A stretch of DNA of 64,000 bases from Humulus lupulus (Eukaryota > Streptophyta > Magnoliopsida > Rosales > Cannabaceae), in assembly GCF_963169125.1 (NCBI RefSeq), contig NC_084797.1, positions 98,853,868 to 98,917,867 on the forward strand. Direction: 5' to 3'. The notes beneath the pieces were generated by a model that made no database searches, was not told where the DNA came from, and was given only the letters and a program-made list of their open reading frames with translations. The first letter of the stretch is position 1. Each line of letters starts with the position of its first letter. Shown piece by piece: positions 1 through 11,823 of this stretch. Both the position numbers and the translations under genes were made by a program.

Positions 1-2004
1 GCTTCAAAAACAAAGGGATCTCATTGAAATAATAGCTTGAAATCATTAGTGCAAATTCTGAGGTCGGAGACATTCGAGCTATAGACAGAATTTATCTTTA
101 AAGTTGACCTATACATACCATTCGAGCCAACTCATATAAGTCGCCCGAGCTAATCACCTCTTTGCACAAGTTATTTCAGTGGTATCCGGTACTCACACTC
201 GAGTTGGTCATCACTCCACAAAAGTCATTCGAGCCATAAATAGAGTTCGTCTCCAAACTAAGCCACTGTTTGCAACCAAGTTGGGGATGAAGTTCATCTC
301 CGAGATAGTAATCACCCGAGCTGAAACTACAACATAAATTTCTATTATCAATCGTACTTGTTTTTGAGATTGATCAGACTAGAAATTTCATGGTTTCGAG
401 ATGACAGGAACGCCTATTCGAGATGACTTGGATTTCGAGGTCCTATCCGCTCATTAAAAGCTCATGCTACGCGAACAAAAATAAGGAGTGAACAAGGATA
501 AGGAAATTGAGCTCGAAGTATAAGGCTCGAGAACATTTCAAGGTCACCACAAAATCCTGTTCGCACACACAAGGGATAGCTTGACTTAACCCTTCAATGA
601 AGCCTATTCGAATCCTTCATAACCCTTTAATGAAACTTGTTTGCCCGTGCATTCTTACAAGGGGTGAACATGAATAAGGGAGCACATCTCGAAAGATTAT
701 GCTCGAACCATTTCGAGGTCACCTTTGGATGGTTAGACCGAAAGCTTACGCACATAACTCGGAAGATTATGCTCAAACCATTTCCAGGTTAAAAAAGAGT
801 TGGAGACATCTAAAAGTTTTTCTTGTTCGTTTGATCCTTGAATGAAACATGTTTGCCCAAGCATCCACACACTGGGCGAATAGGATATATCGAAGGCATT
901 CCGAGGAAAAGCATGTGATATTTGCTTGTGAGTTTTCGAGCTTATCGATACGCATTATCAAGATAACTTTCGAGTTGACTTGAACAAGTTATCTTTGAAT
1001 AACTTGTACATGATTCTAACACGTGGAATGAACAGGACGAGCTTGACTATGTAACGAGTCTGGATTAACCAACACAAATAAATTGATATAAGGATAAAGT
1101 TGGAATTCTAGATTAACCAACAATATTCATAAATCGATATAGTTTTAATTTTTTGCAAAATAGTTTCAACCTCACAACCTTGAGATCATACTCGAGGATG
1201 AAAAAAAAGTTACTATCACTAAGCAAGAAATAACTAGATTAGCAAGACTACACGAACAAAGCACTAACTGTTCACACACAAGTAGGTTGGTGCACGTTTT
1301 CACCTATTTACAAACCTACATAAAGAAAGCAAGAAGAAAGAATTCCAGGGATCACCTTGGAGTTATGACCACACCAACCCAAAGATGAGCCTATTCGCCT
1401 AACTATGTATATTCCATTTGTGTCTGTTCATGATATACATAGAAAATGAATTGGAATAAAGAATATTCATGCTCCCTTAGGGTATGGAGACATATTATGT
1501 TCGACAGCCACAAACAGATTATGTTTGCTCGTGTGCCTTGAGAAGGAACCAATTGATAGTCCAGCTCTGTTTGTTTACCTTTGCAAACATGTACTAATAG
1601 ACTAATGGAGTAAGGGCAATAAGGAACTTGTTCGCCTGAGATTACTTCCAGGATACGAACAGGGATAAAAAATGGCAAAGCATGTAAACTCGTTTTAGAA
1701 ACTCTATTGGCGTCATCTCAATATCGTTTCATCTCCAAACCAACACTTTTCTCCAGCTCGGGGTTTACCAAGATAATTTCCTATTAAGGATACAAGAGAA
1801 GAGTCGACCCAAAGATGTTAGGAGAATGAATAGAGATGCTCCTCAGAGATCAACTCGCAAACATAACCCTGAAGACAGCCCTTAAGGGGGTATTCTGGTT
1901 GCCTACCTGGTGTAACCAAACTTGCTAGGGGTATGAACAAAGATCCCTTCTCAGAGGGATCACTGTTAAAGATTTCTTTATAAAGTGATCGTGATCAGGA
2001 AAGA

Positions 2005-2214
2005 AGATAACCTCAAATCCCGGTTATAATCATGAAAAAGGATAACTTCGAATTCTAATCGTTATCAGAAAAGAAGATAACCTCGAATCCCGATTATAAT
2101 CATGAGAGAGGACAACTTCAAATTCTGATCGTTATCATAAAGGAAGATAACCTCAAATATTGATTATTGAGAGAGGATAACTTTGAATTTCACACTATAA
2201 AACCAGCTCGAACC
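2005..2214 (+). repeat. 70-bp tandem repeat, about 2.8 copies
   Basis: Units start with GATAACCTC at 2005, 2075 and 2145. Each contains a second half-unit beginning GATAACTTC or GACAACTTC, so the array is built of about 35-bp sub-units. Diverged relatives of the half-unit recur at about 2835-2960. It lies in the non-coding 3' region of Tat-1. Confidence 0.8.
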
Positions 2215-2249
2215 CAAGGAGAAAATAATCCAAGACTTATAACTTGGTT

Positions 2250-2263
2250 ACTTGGGGGGCATA
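2250..2263 (+). other. Internal polypurine-tract-like motif (copy 1)
   Basis: The motif ACTTGGGGGGCATA resembles the terminal PPT of this element (ACTTGGGGGGCAAA, 8070-8083) but is followed by CATACAAGTG and no LTR. It could be a secondary plus-strand priming site or a relic of an internal duplication. Confidence 0.4.
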
Positions 2264-3135
2264 CAAGTGTTGGATATAACCATACCACGAGCTCGGAAAA
2301 AAATCTATACATCTTTTAAATAAAAAAGTTGTCTCAAACTTTTAGAAAAAAGTTAAAGTATGGAGGTAACCGAGCATAAAAGGAGAAATATTACAATTTT
2401 TTTGTGCAACAAAATTTTGAGTAATATTCTAACTTATCATGGTTCTATGAATAAAGAAGTATGAGTTTCAAGTAGTTATAAGCTCATCATACTTATATGT
2501 TTAAATAAGTATGCACAGTGATTGTGATAATAAACGAAACAAGTAGACGTACTTGAAAGTTTAAATAACGCAATCAAGCTTTTGAAAAATTCAAGTTAGT
2601 ATAAAAGTGAAATTTGGAAATAAAAGCCAAGCTAGAACAATAACTCGGATTGTCAAAGATGATTCCAAATAAATCTTAATAAACTAACATGAAAAATCAA
2701 AGTTATAAAATCCTGGTCCTAACCAGGAATAAGGCCTGAATACTAACAGGTAGCTATTAAGCAAACATTTAAACCTGGCTGAACCAGGTTCAAAACAAGT
2801 GATACACAAACTCGGAAGCATTTTTCAGAAAAGTTGATAACCTTGAACTTTGATCAAGGATAACTTCAAATTCTGCTAGTTTGAAAGATAACCTCAGAAC
2901 CTAATCATTGTTAGGAAAAAGGACAACTTTTAAACCATGATTGATCACCATTAAAAAACAACCTCCAATTTTGGTCGCCTACCAGTTTGACGAATAAACT
3001 TTAGTGACCTGTTCGCATAGCATATCTTGTTCGACTATGTTTACATACGTGAAATGAACAGAATGATTATGTTAGTCTATGTTGATGAAAAATGAATTAT
3101 GGTATCAAGTGATCAAGGATTGAGACTCCTCAATC

Positions 3136-3149
3136 ACTTGGGGGGCATA
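3136..3149 (+). other. Internal polypurine-tract-like motif (copy 2)
   Basis: ACTTGGGGGGCATA is preceded by CTCCTCAATC. The same context, CTCCTCAATCACTTAAGGGG, occurs in Tat-2 at 21136-21154, at the same place between pol and the antisense gene. It therefore appears to be a conserved family feature and not a chance G run. Confidence 0.5.
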
Positions 3150-3376
3150 TGGGATTAAGAACACACAAGATAAGATAAAACTTTTTACAAATTTTCCAAA
3201 AAAGTATTTTGTTTGTTCTACCCAAAAAGGCAAAAATGTGCATGCTCGTGTCCTGTTCACTCTACCTACAAAGGAGAAATTGTATCTACTCACCTAAGCC
3301 TAAAGGTGAGACAAACACAAGCCATAAATAGAAAGAAAGTAGATATAAAAACACACAAGTTGCTCATACCATTCAC

Positions 3377-3513
3377 AAAAGGCAAACTAGCATGTTCACT
3401 GGTACATATAAAAATCCTCTGTTCGCATCATGCACAAAAGGCAAACTAGTTTGTTCGCTAGTACATGTAAAAATCCTCTGTTCGTATCATGCACTAAAGG
3501 CAACTAGTTTGTT
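3377..3513 (+). repeat. 59-bp tandem repeat, about 2.3 copies
   Basis: Units start at AAAAGGCAAACTAG (3377), again at 3436, and at a diverged copy at 3495. Each contains TGTTCGC-like words and ends AAAAATCCTCTGTTCG. It belongs to the repeat-rich 3' region of Tat-1. Confidence 0.8.
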
Positions 3514-3734
3514 CGCACTAAGAACAAAAGGAAAAATGGTTTGGCATACAAGTACAGACTACAAAAGAAAACAGAGTCAAGAGTATGCAAGTACAAAATA
3601 CTCCAACATAAGGCGCACTAGAGACTAAGCTATCAGGACTCTGGCTCAAGGGTCAGGTCACCTGAGGCAGCTAAGGGGTCAGCAGAAGTGCTGGAAGCAA
3701 GATCTTCAGTCCTTGAAACATCATCATCCCCCGG

Positions 3735-5826
3735 CTATACTAAGGAGGTACGAACAGAAGAGTTTTCTTCATCAGTAAGTCTCTGTTCGCAAGCCTCTAG
3801 TAGGCACTTCTCTTCGCCATTCAGAAATGTTAAATCAATACTGTGGTTGTGTTTCCAGACTTGAAAAAACATGTTATTTAAGATCTCTCCTTCTTCTTCA
3901 AGGGTTTGAAGGCGATCAGCTTCTGCATCAGCTTTAAGTTGCTCAACCTCAACAGCATGAGACTTTTGAAGACGGTCAATCTCAGCCTTTAGTTGATTGA
4001 TCTTGGTACAAGAAGAACTTCTGAGTTGCTCAAGCTCAGTCTTACAAATGTTCCTCTCACGACGAATAGTGTCTATCTCAGACATGAAGGCACGACATGT
4101 ATCTTCCTTATCCTTCTTCAACTGCTCGATAGATTCAGATAGGTTGGTCAAGGTGAGCATTGTCTATGAAGGATAAAAATAGATTAATACATAAAATCAA
4201 GCAGAAAGATAACAAGTATGATAATAAGAGAAGAACCATACCTGAACAGGGTTTGGCAATAGAATGGCGAACGATCTCATTGGGGACACACACTCCGGAG
4301 AAAGACCATGCTTCCCATATCTTGTCACTCTGGATGACCTCTTCAAATCTAGGTATCACCATTTGAACATGAGAAGGTAATATAGGAGATAAGGGCCTGG
4401 TCGTGGGAACCACACTAGCAATCACTGTAGGGGTTGGCGATGAAACCTCAGCTAGAGGCCGACTCTGGCCTGAACAAACAGAAGAAGACTCTGGAATGGT
4501 CCCCTTATCCTTGTTTGCTAACTGCTTCCTCCTCTTGTTAGCTCTTGCACCTACAACCTCAGGGCACCGAACAAAGCTCGAGCATTCATGTCTCCTGCCA
4601 AAAGAGACATGGTCAAATAAGATGCAAATAATATACAACTTTCATAATGTGGTTAAGAAAAAATAGTATACCAGAAGGACTATTAGTAAAAGTTTCCTCT
4701 GGAAAGCATTCATTTAACCAATGAGGGAGGGATAGTTCCTCATTTCTAAGGGATAGACCAAGACCTCCCACATCACTAAAAGGTTCAGAAGGGAGAGGCA
4801 CTTGCGATAATTCAAACTCTGAACAGTTGGGCAACCTAGAACAAAGACTATTGGGGGAAGAACAAGCAGATGAAACCTCAAAATGAACTGACTCGGGCTC
4901 TTCACAAACAACAATAACCTCCTCTGATCGCCTTTAATGTATAGACTCTCAAACCTCAGAAAATGGAATGTAGTCAAACTCCAAAGGTGGTGATAGATGA
5001 TCTAATGACTGGTGTGATTTGAGTAGACTGACCAATCGTAAATTGTCATCATTGATAAGGAAGGATGCATTCCTATACTTTCCATCCAATCGACGTAACT
5101 AAGAAAGACGCTCTTACTTCTCAGAGGTTGGGATCGATTGCCTATAACGACCTAAAACATCAAAGTATGCGAATAGAGTGAGCATGCGGTGAAGGATGCG
5201 AACGAACAACCTTATCAAAGGAAAACGACTAGACACTTACCAATATCACGAAATGACCTATGTTCGGGCTTGATGGCATTGGTAAAAAAGTATTGACCAA
5301 AGTAGCGACCAAGGTTGGAAACACCACTCCTAAGAACTTCTCCACCAGAATAGCCACACAAGTGGTAGAATCCTTCATAACCTGGTACACGGTTGGACTT
5401 GATGTTGAACAAGTAGTTAACCTCCAAAGCATCATGGGGAGGCCAATCTAACACTCTATACAGAATATGCAGTATTACCAATAATCTGTAACTATTCGGC
5501 GTCAGTTAGAATGGAGCTATTCCAAAATAGTCACATATTTCCATAAAGTACGGATGAAGTGGAAGGAACGCACCTTCTTGGAAATGCATGAGACTCCAAG
5601 TACTATACCCATCTGGTGGGGAGCCTGCTTGCTCATCATTAACAGGGACTCTAAGTCCAAGTTCGCCAATAAGTCCATACTGATCTATTAAATGGGACAA
5701 GTCACTTGTAGAAAAGATGGATCTCAGTGTTACAAAACCATCCGTGCTAAAGATTTCTCCAAGCTCTTTTTCGATATAGTCGACCTTTTCCCTCTTCCTT
5801 AAGGCTCTAGATTTCTTGGGAGGCAT
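3735..5826 (-). pseudogene. Antisense additional gene of Tat-1 (putative gypsy-type transposon domain)
   Basis: The gene lies antisense to the retroelement between pol and the 3' LTR, where Tat-lineage elements are known to carry an additional ORF with a putative gypsy-type transposon domain (Pfam PF04195); its role is not known. The first exon starts with a basic stretch (MPPKKSRALRKREK) at 5826 and runs in one frame to a splice donor GTAAGT at about 5240. One in-frame TAA lies at about 5508, where the family continues with Gln. The domain is recognised by a Pro-Gly/Asp-containing loop followed by PLHPYF and then an EVNYLFNIKSN segment. Later exon pieces lie at about 4960-5110, 4170-4900 and 3735-4160. 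The last is a coiled coil ending in a Trp/Asn-rich tail that matches the Tat-2 copy at 21551-21943. Splice joins after the first are not resolved. Confidence 0.6.
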
Positions 5827-5829
5827 GGA

Positions 5830-8069
5830 CTTGGTCCTAGATCAGAAGAAAATAGGGATGAACAGACCCCTATAAACTTCAAAGAGCGAGGCCTAACCGG
5901 ATTGTAAAAGAAATTGGAGTCCTAGAAGACCACGCAAACCAAGTACTTGAACAGGAAAGGAAAGAGTAAGATTTTGTTCGCACATACACATATGAGGCCT
6001 GTTCGCCCATAAAGTGTACAGCTAGGGCGAACAGAACAAAAAAGAAGGAAAGCAATGAAAATAGTAGTTGTGTAATCTTCATAGAAAAGTTTCAATGTTG
6101 GCCTATCAACAAGTCATGTTAAAATTGGCTTAAATGAAGCAAACGAGGTGCAATATGTGAGTAAATTGGTCTGTTTGTTTCCCACGGTAAATATGAGCCT
6201 CAAAAAACCACTTGTCCTATAATTAACGAGGATGAAGTTGGAGACATCATAAATTAACGAGGTCAAGGTGGGAGATGGCATACAAACCCATTGGGATTCC
6301 TGTTCGTTGGTTATGTATACAAAAGGCATCTGTTCGTTTTCATTCACAAAAGCCACCAGTACATGTTCGCTACAGCTACATTATCTTTAGAGACATGTTG
6401 TTCGTGAGTCATTTAAAGGTTTTGAGTATATATATCCTATCACCTACACTTATCTAATGAGAACAGAGAGTAATTGTTCACTTAGGAGTCTATTTGCATA
6501 TATGATCGTGTTCTTCTACTCACGAATCTGTTCATTTTCTGTATATAAAGGAAAATCACTCTTACGTGCCTTTGGAGGAAATGAATAGAACAAAAACTAT
6601 TTGCATGCATCAGAACCAAAAAGGACTCATAATAAGCAAGGCAAGAAGTAGAAGTGATATAACATGAGAAACCTACAAATGAAAATTTCTTACTTGTTCG
6701 TAATACTCTATATTAGGTGAACAAGAAATCCAGTTTGCACTTGGGGTCATTCATTGGAACACATAAATTTGAGGAAGTTTTATAAAGCTACTACATATGA
6801 ACAGAATACCCAAAAAGTGATTAGAGTTCGTAAGGATAGCCTGTTTGTTTGTATGCCTTTACGACGCAAAAAATGATGCTGGTTGTTCGTATAGCTTGTA
6901 TCAAGATAAAATTCCATTCGCATATGTAGAGAACAAAACAAGGTCACTTGGTATGTACCAGTTCATGAGTTATTGGTATACAAGTAATGTCCTTGAAAAG
7001 CGTACAGAGAACAACACACATTCATATCAATCACAAGAATCATGTTCGCTTGTATCAGAAACTAATGGACTACAATCATATGGGTGTAAATGAACTAAAA
7101 CTAATTGTTCGTTTATGGGCCTATATCAATGGACATGGGTCTTACTTGTTCTAATAGGTGTAATGGTTAAGTCAAAGACAGGTTTATGTTCGTCTATGGG
7201 CTTTTTATTGAAAGTAATTCGTTCAAGGCTAATGGCAAAGAACCAAAGAAGGAATATAGACTCTTGTTCGTCTTTACCTCACAAGACTTCAATACGCAAG
7301 AAGCGACCAGAAGTGAAGGATCTGTTTGTTTGCTTTACATATAAAGAAAAAATCTCTATTCGTTTTAGAGAAAGTATAAAGAAATCTTCATTCGTGCATA
7401 TACATTTATAAAGAACAACTCAAAATTGCTACTAGTCAGAAGGAGATTAGGGACTTACCGTCTATGACTACTAATGGAAACGAGGCGACAAGGTAAGCCT
7501 GAGACCTCCAAAGAACTCGAATGTGTGGCTCCTAAAAAGAAAAGTATTGGAGGCTTAGGCATAATATTTTTAAATTTTGAAGAGGATAAGAGCCCCGAAA
7601 TTACAATCAGGTGCATGAAGTAGGAGTACATACCTGACAAAGCAAATAAGATAGATCACGCTGCTCCTCGACGACGCTTCTTCTTCTCCGGTGATGTCGG
7701 CAATGAGCAGTAAGTCGACCCTTCTCCTCTCACAGTGTCGATCTTCTCAGCACATAAGGGGTCGACAGGTGTTTGCTCTTGCTTTCCTAGAAATTCTCTA
7801 AGAGAACCGCAAGACCCAAACCAATGGGCTTAGGGTTTTCAAAGCAATGGGCCTAAGGGTCTTATAACCTAATGGGCCTATAATTCATTTGAGGAGTGCA
7901 ACAAAATACAAGCCCAAGAAGTTGTTGTCAAATAAAATGTCTTTGGAACAATAAGAGAAGTGATCGTGAAAATGATATTTTATTTAAATGTCATATAAGT
8001 GTATAACCAAAAAAGAATAGGGAAATTATTCACATAACTAAGTCAGAATTGTGCAAAGCACGAAAACTG
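5830..8069. other. Non-coding part of Tat-1, rich in GTTCG words
   Basis: No supported gene. From about 6290 to 7390 short words such as TGTTCGTT, TGTTCGCT and ATTCGT recur every 40-100 bp, often followed by TATGG or GTATA. This suggests a badly degraded repeat array like that at the start of the window. The 7640-7740 part may be the leader of the antisense gene: on the minus strand it holds an AG/GTATGT splice-donor-like site at about 7633. Confidence 0.4.
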
Positions 8070-8083
8070 ACTTGGGGGGCAAA
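8070..8083 (+). other. Polypurine tract of Tat-1
   Basis: ACTTGGGGGGCAAA lies directly before the LTR start TGTTATACC. It is the expected plus-strand primer site and matches the tract of Tat-2 at 25012-25025. Confidence 0.85.
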
Positions 8084-8191
8084 TGTTATACCAATTTTTT
8101 TGGGCATTTGTGACATTTATAAAAAATTGCAATTATAAAGGGATGATGAACAAGACACTTTGCCTTCTTGTTTTCGCAAAGAGAAAAGTAG

Positions 8192-8386
8192 TTCATGTTC
8201 TCACAAAGTACAAAGTACAAAGTACTTCCTGTCTCACGATGTGCAAAGTAGTTCCTGTTCTCACAAAGTGTAAAGTAGTTCCTGTTCTCACAAAGTACAA
8301 AGTACTTCCTATTCTCACGAAGCACAGAGTACTTCCTGTTCTCACAGAGTACAAAGTACTTCTTGTTCTCACAGAGTACAAAGCAG
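8192..8386 (+). repeat. 27-bp minisatellite in the LTR U3, about 7 copies
   Basis: Seven units of the form TTCCTGTTCTCACAAAGTAC plus seven bases follow one another with 1-5 changes each. Because 27 is a multiple of three, both strands stay open through the array and produce repetitive false ORFs. The array lies upstream of the TATA box at 8671, where LTR enhancer repeats are often found. Confidence 0.9.
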
Positions 8387-8670
8387 ACTACCAAGCGCAA
8401 ACAAAAGGGATTTGGTCGCGTAGCTGCATTCCTCAACCTCTATTCGTACAAGGCAAGTTATTTCACCTCTGTTTGCACAAGACAAATCATTACATGCTAA
8501 CAGGAGGATCCTGTTCATTCAACACACAACATCCACACTAACAGAGTTAGCAAAGGAGTACAGAGTTGTCATTTATCAAAATATAAATGTATTTCTGTTG
8601 TGATGTATTATTTGCGGGCCAAGCCCAATAACTTAAGCCCATGATCTAATTGTAACCCTAAACTCCACAC

Positions 8671-8680
8671 TATAAATAAG
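8671..8680 (+). promoter_or_regulatory. TATA box of Tat-1 LTR
   Basis: TATAAATAAG is followed by a purine-rich AGGAGATAAAGG stretch. The same TATAAATAAG stands in both Tat-2 LTRs, followed by AAGAAGAGGG, which supports its use as the LTR promoter. Confidence 0.65.
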
Positions 8681-8961
8681 AGGAGATAAAGGAGAGGCAA
8701 TTCAGAACGTCGAATGACCATTCTTGTGTAAATAGTCCTTATGTAATGTAAAACGAAGGAGGACTATAGAACAACCAGGGACGCAGGTTTGCCGGAAACT
8801 ATGGTTCTTCAAGCTTAAATATAAATAAAAGTGACAAAGTTGATGTATGTCATCTTTTTGGGGCCGAACCACTATAAAATATTGTGTTATTTATTTGATT
8901 ATATCTCTATTCTTGAATCCATGCTCTTATGTTCTCAAGTTGATGAAAAACGACGTCAACA

Positions 8962-10124
8962 CATCTGAGCCCGATTGCAAAAATACCACATATATTGCAA
9001 ACAGACATGTTATAATTGGATGGGCCTAATCATGTTACTTTATGAGCAAGTCTATGAATTTATTCAAAAATACCACAATTTATTTCATTTGCAAAAATAC
9101 CACAATTAATTTTCTAGAATTTATCCAAAATTCAAATTAATTAAATTTTTTCAAAAATAAATAAGTCAATTTAAATGAAATTTATCAACAATTAACAAAA
9201 GTTAATTTAAATTTTATTTTTTAATAATTAACTTAGTTTGGTTTGCAAAACGTGATATTTATAAAAAATTTAACCAATTATAAATTTTTAAAACAAATAT
9301 TCTTAGCTGTTTTTTTTAAATATCTTAAACTCTTAAAAAAATTCAAATATCCATAAAAATATCTAGTCAACAAATTTCCAAATTTTAAAATATTTAAATA
9401 TAAAAATGCATAGAATGCTCAGATATTATTATTTTCAAATAAAAGATTTCAAAAAATATCAAGTATTTAAAAAATATCTTTAATATGTGATAACTTGATT
9501 GTAATATTTTAATATATTAAAATATTTAAAATTAATTAGTTAACCTATTTTTAAATTTGAATTTCAATCTTTGTTGAAAATTTCTATTTTTTAAAGATCA
9601 AAAAACAAAAATATTGTATTTCAAAAGAGATATTTTTTAAATAATAGAAAAAATATGATATTCTTGTATTAACCCATTCAAAATTCGAATTTTAAGAAAA
9701 TATTTATCACAGGGCGCAACCAATGAAAGTTGGTGGCCGCGATCATGAGACTTTTTTGGGCAAAAATCGTGATCTGGCCGTGACTAGAGGTTAATGGTGG
9801 CCGCGGCCACTAGTCTCGGACTCCCAGGCAGCTGCCAATGAAAACTAGTGGGCGCGGCCACAACCTGAAAAAAAAAAATCAAAAAAATTTTGTGTAATTT
9901 TTCAACCCAAAAACGCTTTCTAAATAATTTTTACTATGTTTTACATCAAATAAAGCATTTATAAAAATTAATTGTATAGAAAACATAACAAAATAACCCA
10001 AATTTGCTAATAATCACATCAAAATCAATGTGCTTCATAAAAAACATGAAATCCATCAAATTACTCAACACATCAAATAATTCAATTTTTACTATGTTCA
10101 TGCATGAAAATAAAGATTACCAAA
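8962..10124 (-). other. Non-coding internal region of a copia-type element
   Basis: No gene. 8962-9710 is very AT-rich with many A/T homopolymers. At 9732-9868 is a GC-rich island with repeated GGCCGCGGCC-like words. By position it is the leader next to the primer-binding site of the minus-strand copia-type element (LTR from 10140). No gag or pol was seen, so it may be a non-autonomous derivative or simply cut off by Tat-1. Confidence 0.4.
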
Positions 10125-10137
10125 GGCTCTGAGGCCA
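10125..10137 (-). other. Degenerate primer-binding site of the copia-type element
   Basis: Read on the minus strand this is TGGCCTCAGAGCC, close to the initiator-Met-tRNA complement TGGTATCAGAGC found at three other elements in the window. It lies two bases from the LTR end at 10140. Confidence 0.5.
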
Positions 10138-11584
10138 GTTGTTAGGAAAACTTATACAAGATCTTGTTTATTTTCATGTAAATCTTATATTAAACAAATT
10201 AATATAAGACAATCTAGAACATGTTTCTATAATTGAATTTAAATAGAGATGATGACAAGAACACTTACATTATACGCAGCTGAATGTATTAGTCCTTCCT
10301 TCAGTTTGTCTAACCCTCGAATCCTTTCTGTCCCATGGTATCACTAAGAAACTGAACCGATCTTCAAATTTCTTCATAGCCTTCCAAAGTATCCTTAGAA
10401 TCACCTAGACTAGATGTGAGAAATTCTTAACACATGAGATAGATACAAAGAGAAGAAGAGAATAGAATTTAGAGGCTTAGAAAAAGACTTTTTGCTGTAG
10501 AGAGAATCTAAAACCTAGAGCATCAAGAACAGATCTTTTGATATTCTTTTTATATGTTTTTTTCAACTATCATTTAGCATTCCTTTTATAGGCTCAATTA
10601 GGTAATTTATTTAATTAAAAAATCAATAAAATAATAGGTAACATCAGCCATTAGGTCGAAATTATCATGAGCTTTAGGCCTGTGAAATTTCCCATTTAAT
10701 TATAAGCCCGTTAGACTTAAAATCAAGGCCCGTATTATTTTCTATTGATTAATTAATTAAATAATTATTTAAATCTTTTATCAAATTAATTATTTATAAT
10801 TTGAACATTGATTTAAATTTATTTATTAATTTAGACACCAAATTGTCTTAATTAAAAAATCTGCCCTAAAATCTATTTTCTTCTCTAAATTGCATAACTC
10901 TGTGAAACTATCCAAAATTGACCTGGTCAACTTTGATAATTCTAATTGATAATCAAATCAATTAATTGAGACTATCTAAATGATTTTATTCAAGGTACAG
11001 TGGGGACCATGGGCCTATGAAATCAAGCTCCAATAAGTTATCATAAATTTAACAAATAAATCTATTAACTTATTAATTCCTCGTGACTCCACTAATGACT
11101 TAGAATTGCACTCTTGAATTCATAGAACGCTCTATAACCAATATAGATACGTTATTAATTTTCTATTGTTACAACCATAATTGTCACTCAATCCTCTATA
11201 GACGGTCTACAATGAGATAGGACTAAAAATACCATTTTACCCCTCATTGTATTTTATCCTTGAAACACTTATGGAATGTTTGGTTGAAAGGAATACATTG
11301 GAATGGAAAGGGAAAGTTTTCCAATGTTTGGTTCACTTTTTCACAATGGAATCACTTTTTCCATTGCAATTGGTTTTCACCCATCCATAAGAATTGAGAT
11401 TCCATTAAAAAAAAATGGATGGAATTGTCATTCAAATGTAAAAATTTGTTTTGTCTTTTTCGGTCCATCAATTTTTTTAAAAACAAATTCAATGCTTCAT
11501 GTTTTGTTGTTACTTTGTTTTTAAAAAAAATAATATTGTTACTTTTTTTAAATATTTTATTGTACTTCTGTAACATTGTACTTC

Positions 11585-11823
11585 TGTAACGCCCTGGGTA
11601 ACCAAGACCGTTACACCGTGTATTTTGAAATAGTGCAAGACTTGCTAATCAAGTCGTTTGAACATAAATGTGATTATAAAGTCAACTAACAGGTTAGGGT
11701 TATAAGATTTTGATCGTAAATGGTTAATTTTTATTAAAATTAATGTTTGGTACATGGGATCCCAAAAATAGAGTATAAGTGGTAAATACAACTCCCAAAA
11801 GTTGATACAACACAAGCTAGTCT
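11585..11823 (-). mobile_element. Truncated 3' LTR of Tekay-1
   Basis: Aligns to 13863-14090 plus 25637-25660, starting TGTAACGCCCTGGG and ending at CTAGTCT. At that point the LTR copy goes on to AATGG but this copy switches into protease-proximal sequence. The word CTAGTCT occurs at both parents of the junction. Confidence 0.85.

Larger units (their letters stand above)
1..3100 (+). other. Long non-coding 3' region of Tat-1, TCGAG-rich
   Basis: No credible gene is present. The first 2.2 kb is peppered with the short motif TCGAG and variants (CATTCGAGC, CTCGAGG, CCCGAGC), spaced irregularly by tens of bases. This looks like a very degenerate tandem array. Further right are 70-bp repeats and purine tracts, annotated separately. 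In Tat-2 the equivalent stretch (20815-21545) is much shorter, so this region has expanded in Tat-1. Confidence 0.5.
1..8961 (+). mobile_element. Ty3/gypsy Tat-lineage retrotransposon, 3' half (Tat-1)
   Basis: Only the 3' part of the element lies in the window; gag-pol would be to the left. It is recognised by a polypurine tract ending at 8083, a 3' LTR at 8084-8961, and an antisense additional gene between pol and the LTR. That layout matches the complete Tat-2 element at 14091-25636. The two LTRs share a short block reading GGGGCCGAACCACTATAAA near their ends, so the elements belong to related families but are clearly diverged. The 3' LTR is followed by CATCT, the expected target duplication, whose partner is outside the window. 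The insertion sits in the internal region of the copia-type element whose LTR begins at 10140. Confidence 0.75.
8084..8961 (+). mobile_element. 3' LTR of Tat-1 (878 bp)
   Basis: Begins TGTTATACC after the polypurine tract and ends GACGTCAACA, giving the canonical TG...CA ends. It contains a minisatellite in the upstream part, a TATA box at 8671 and a GGGGCCGAACC block shared with the Tat-2 LTR. The bases after it (CATCT) are the likely target duplication. Confidence 0.85.

Noticed and set aside
8083..8541. Long repetitive open frames on both strands
   Set aside because: They arise because the 27-bp minisatellite period is a multiple of three; no start context, domain or conservation supports a protein.
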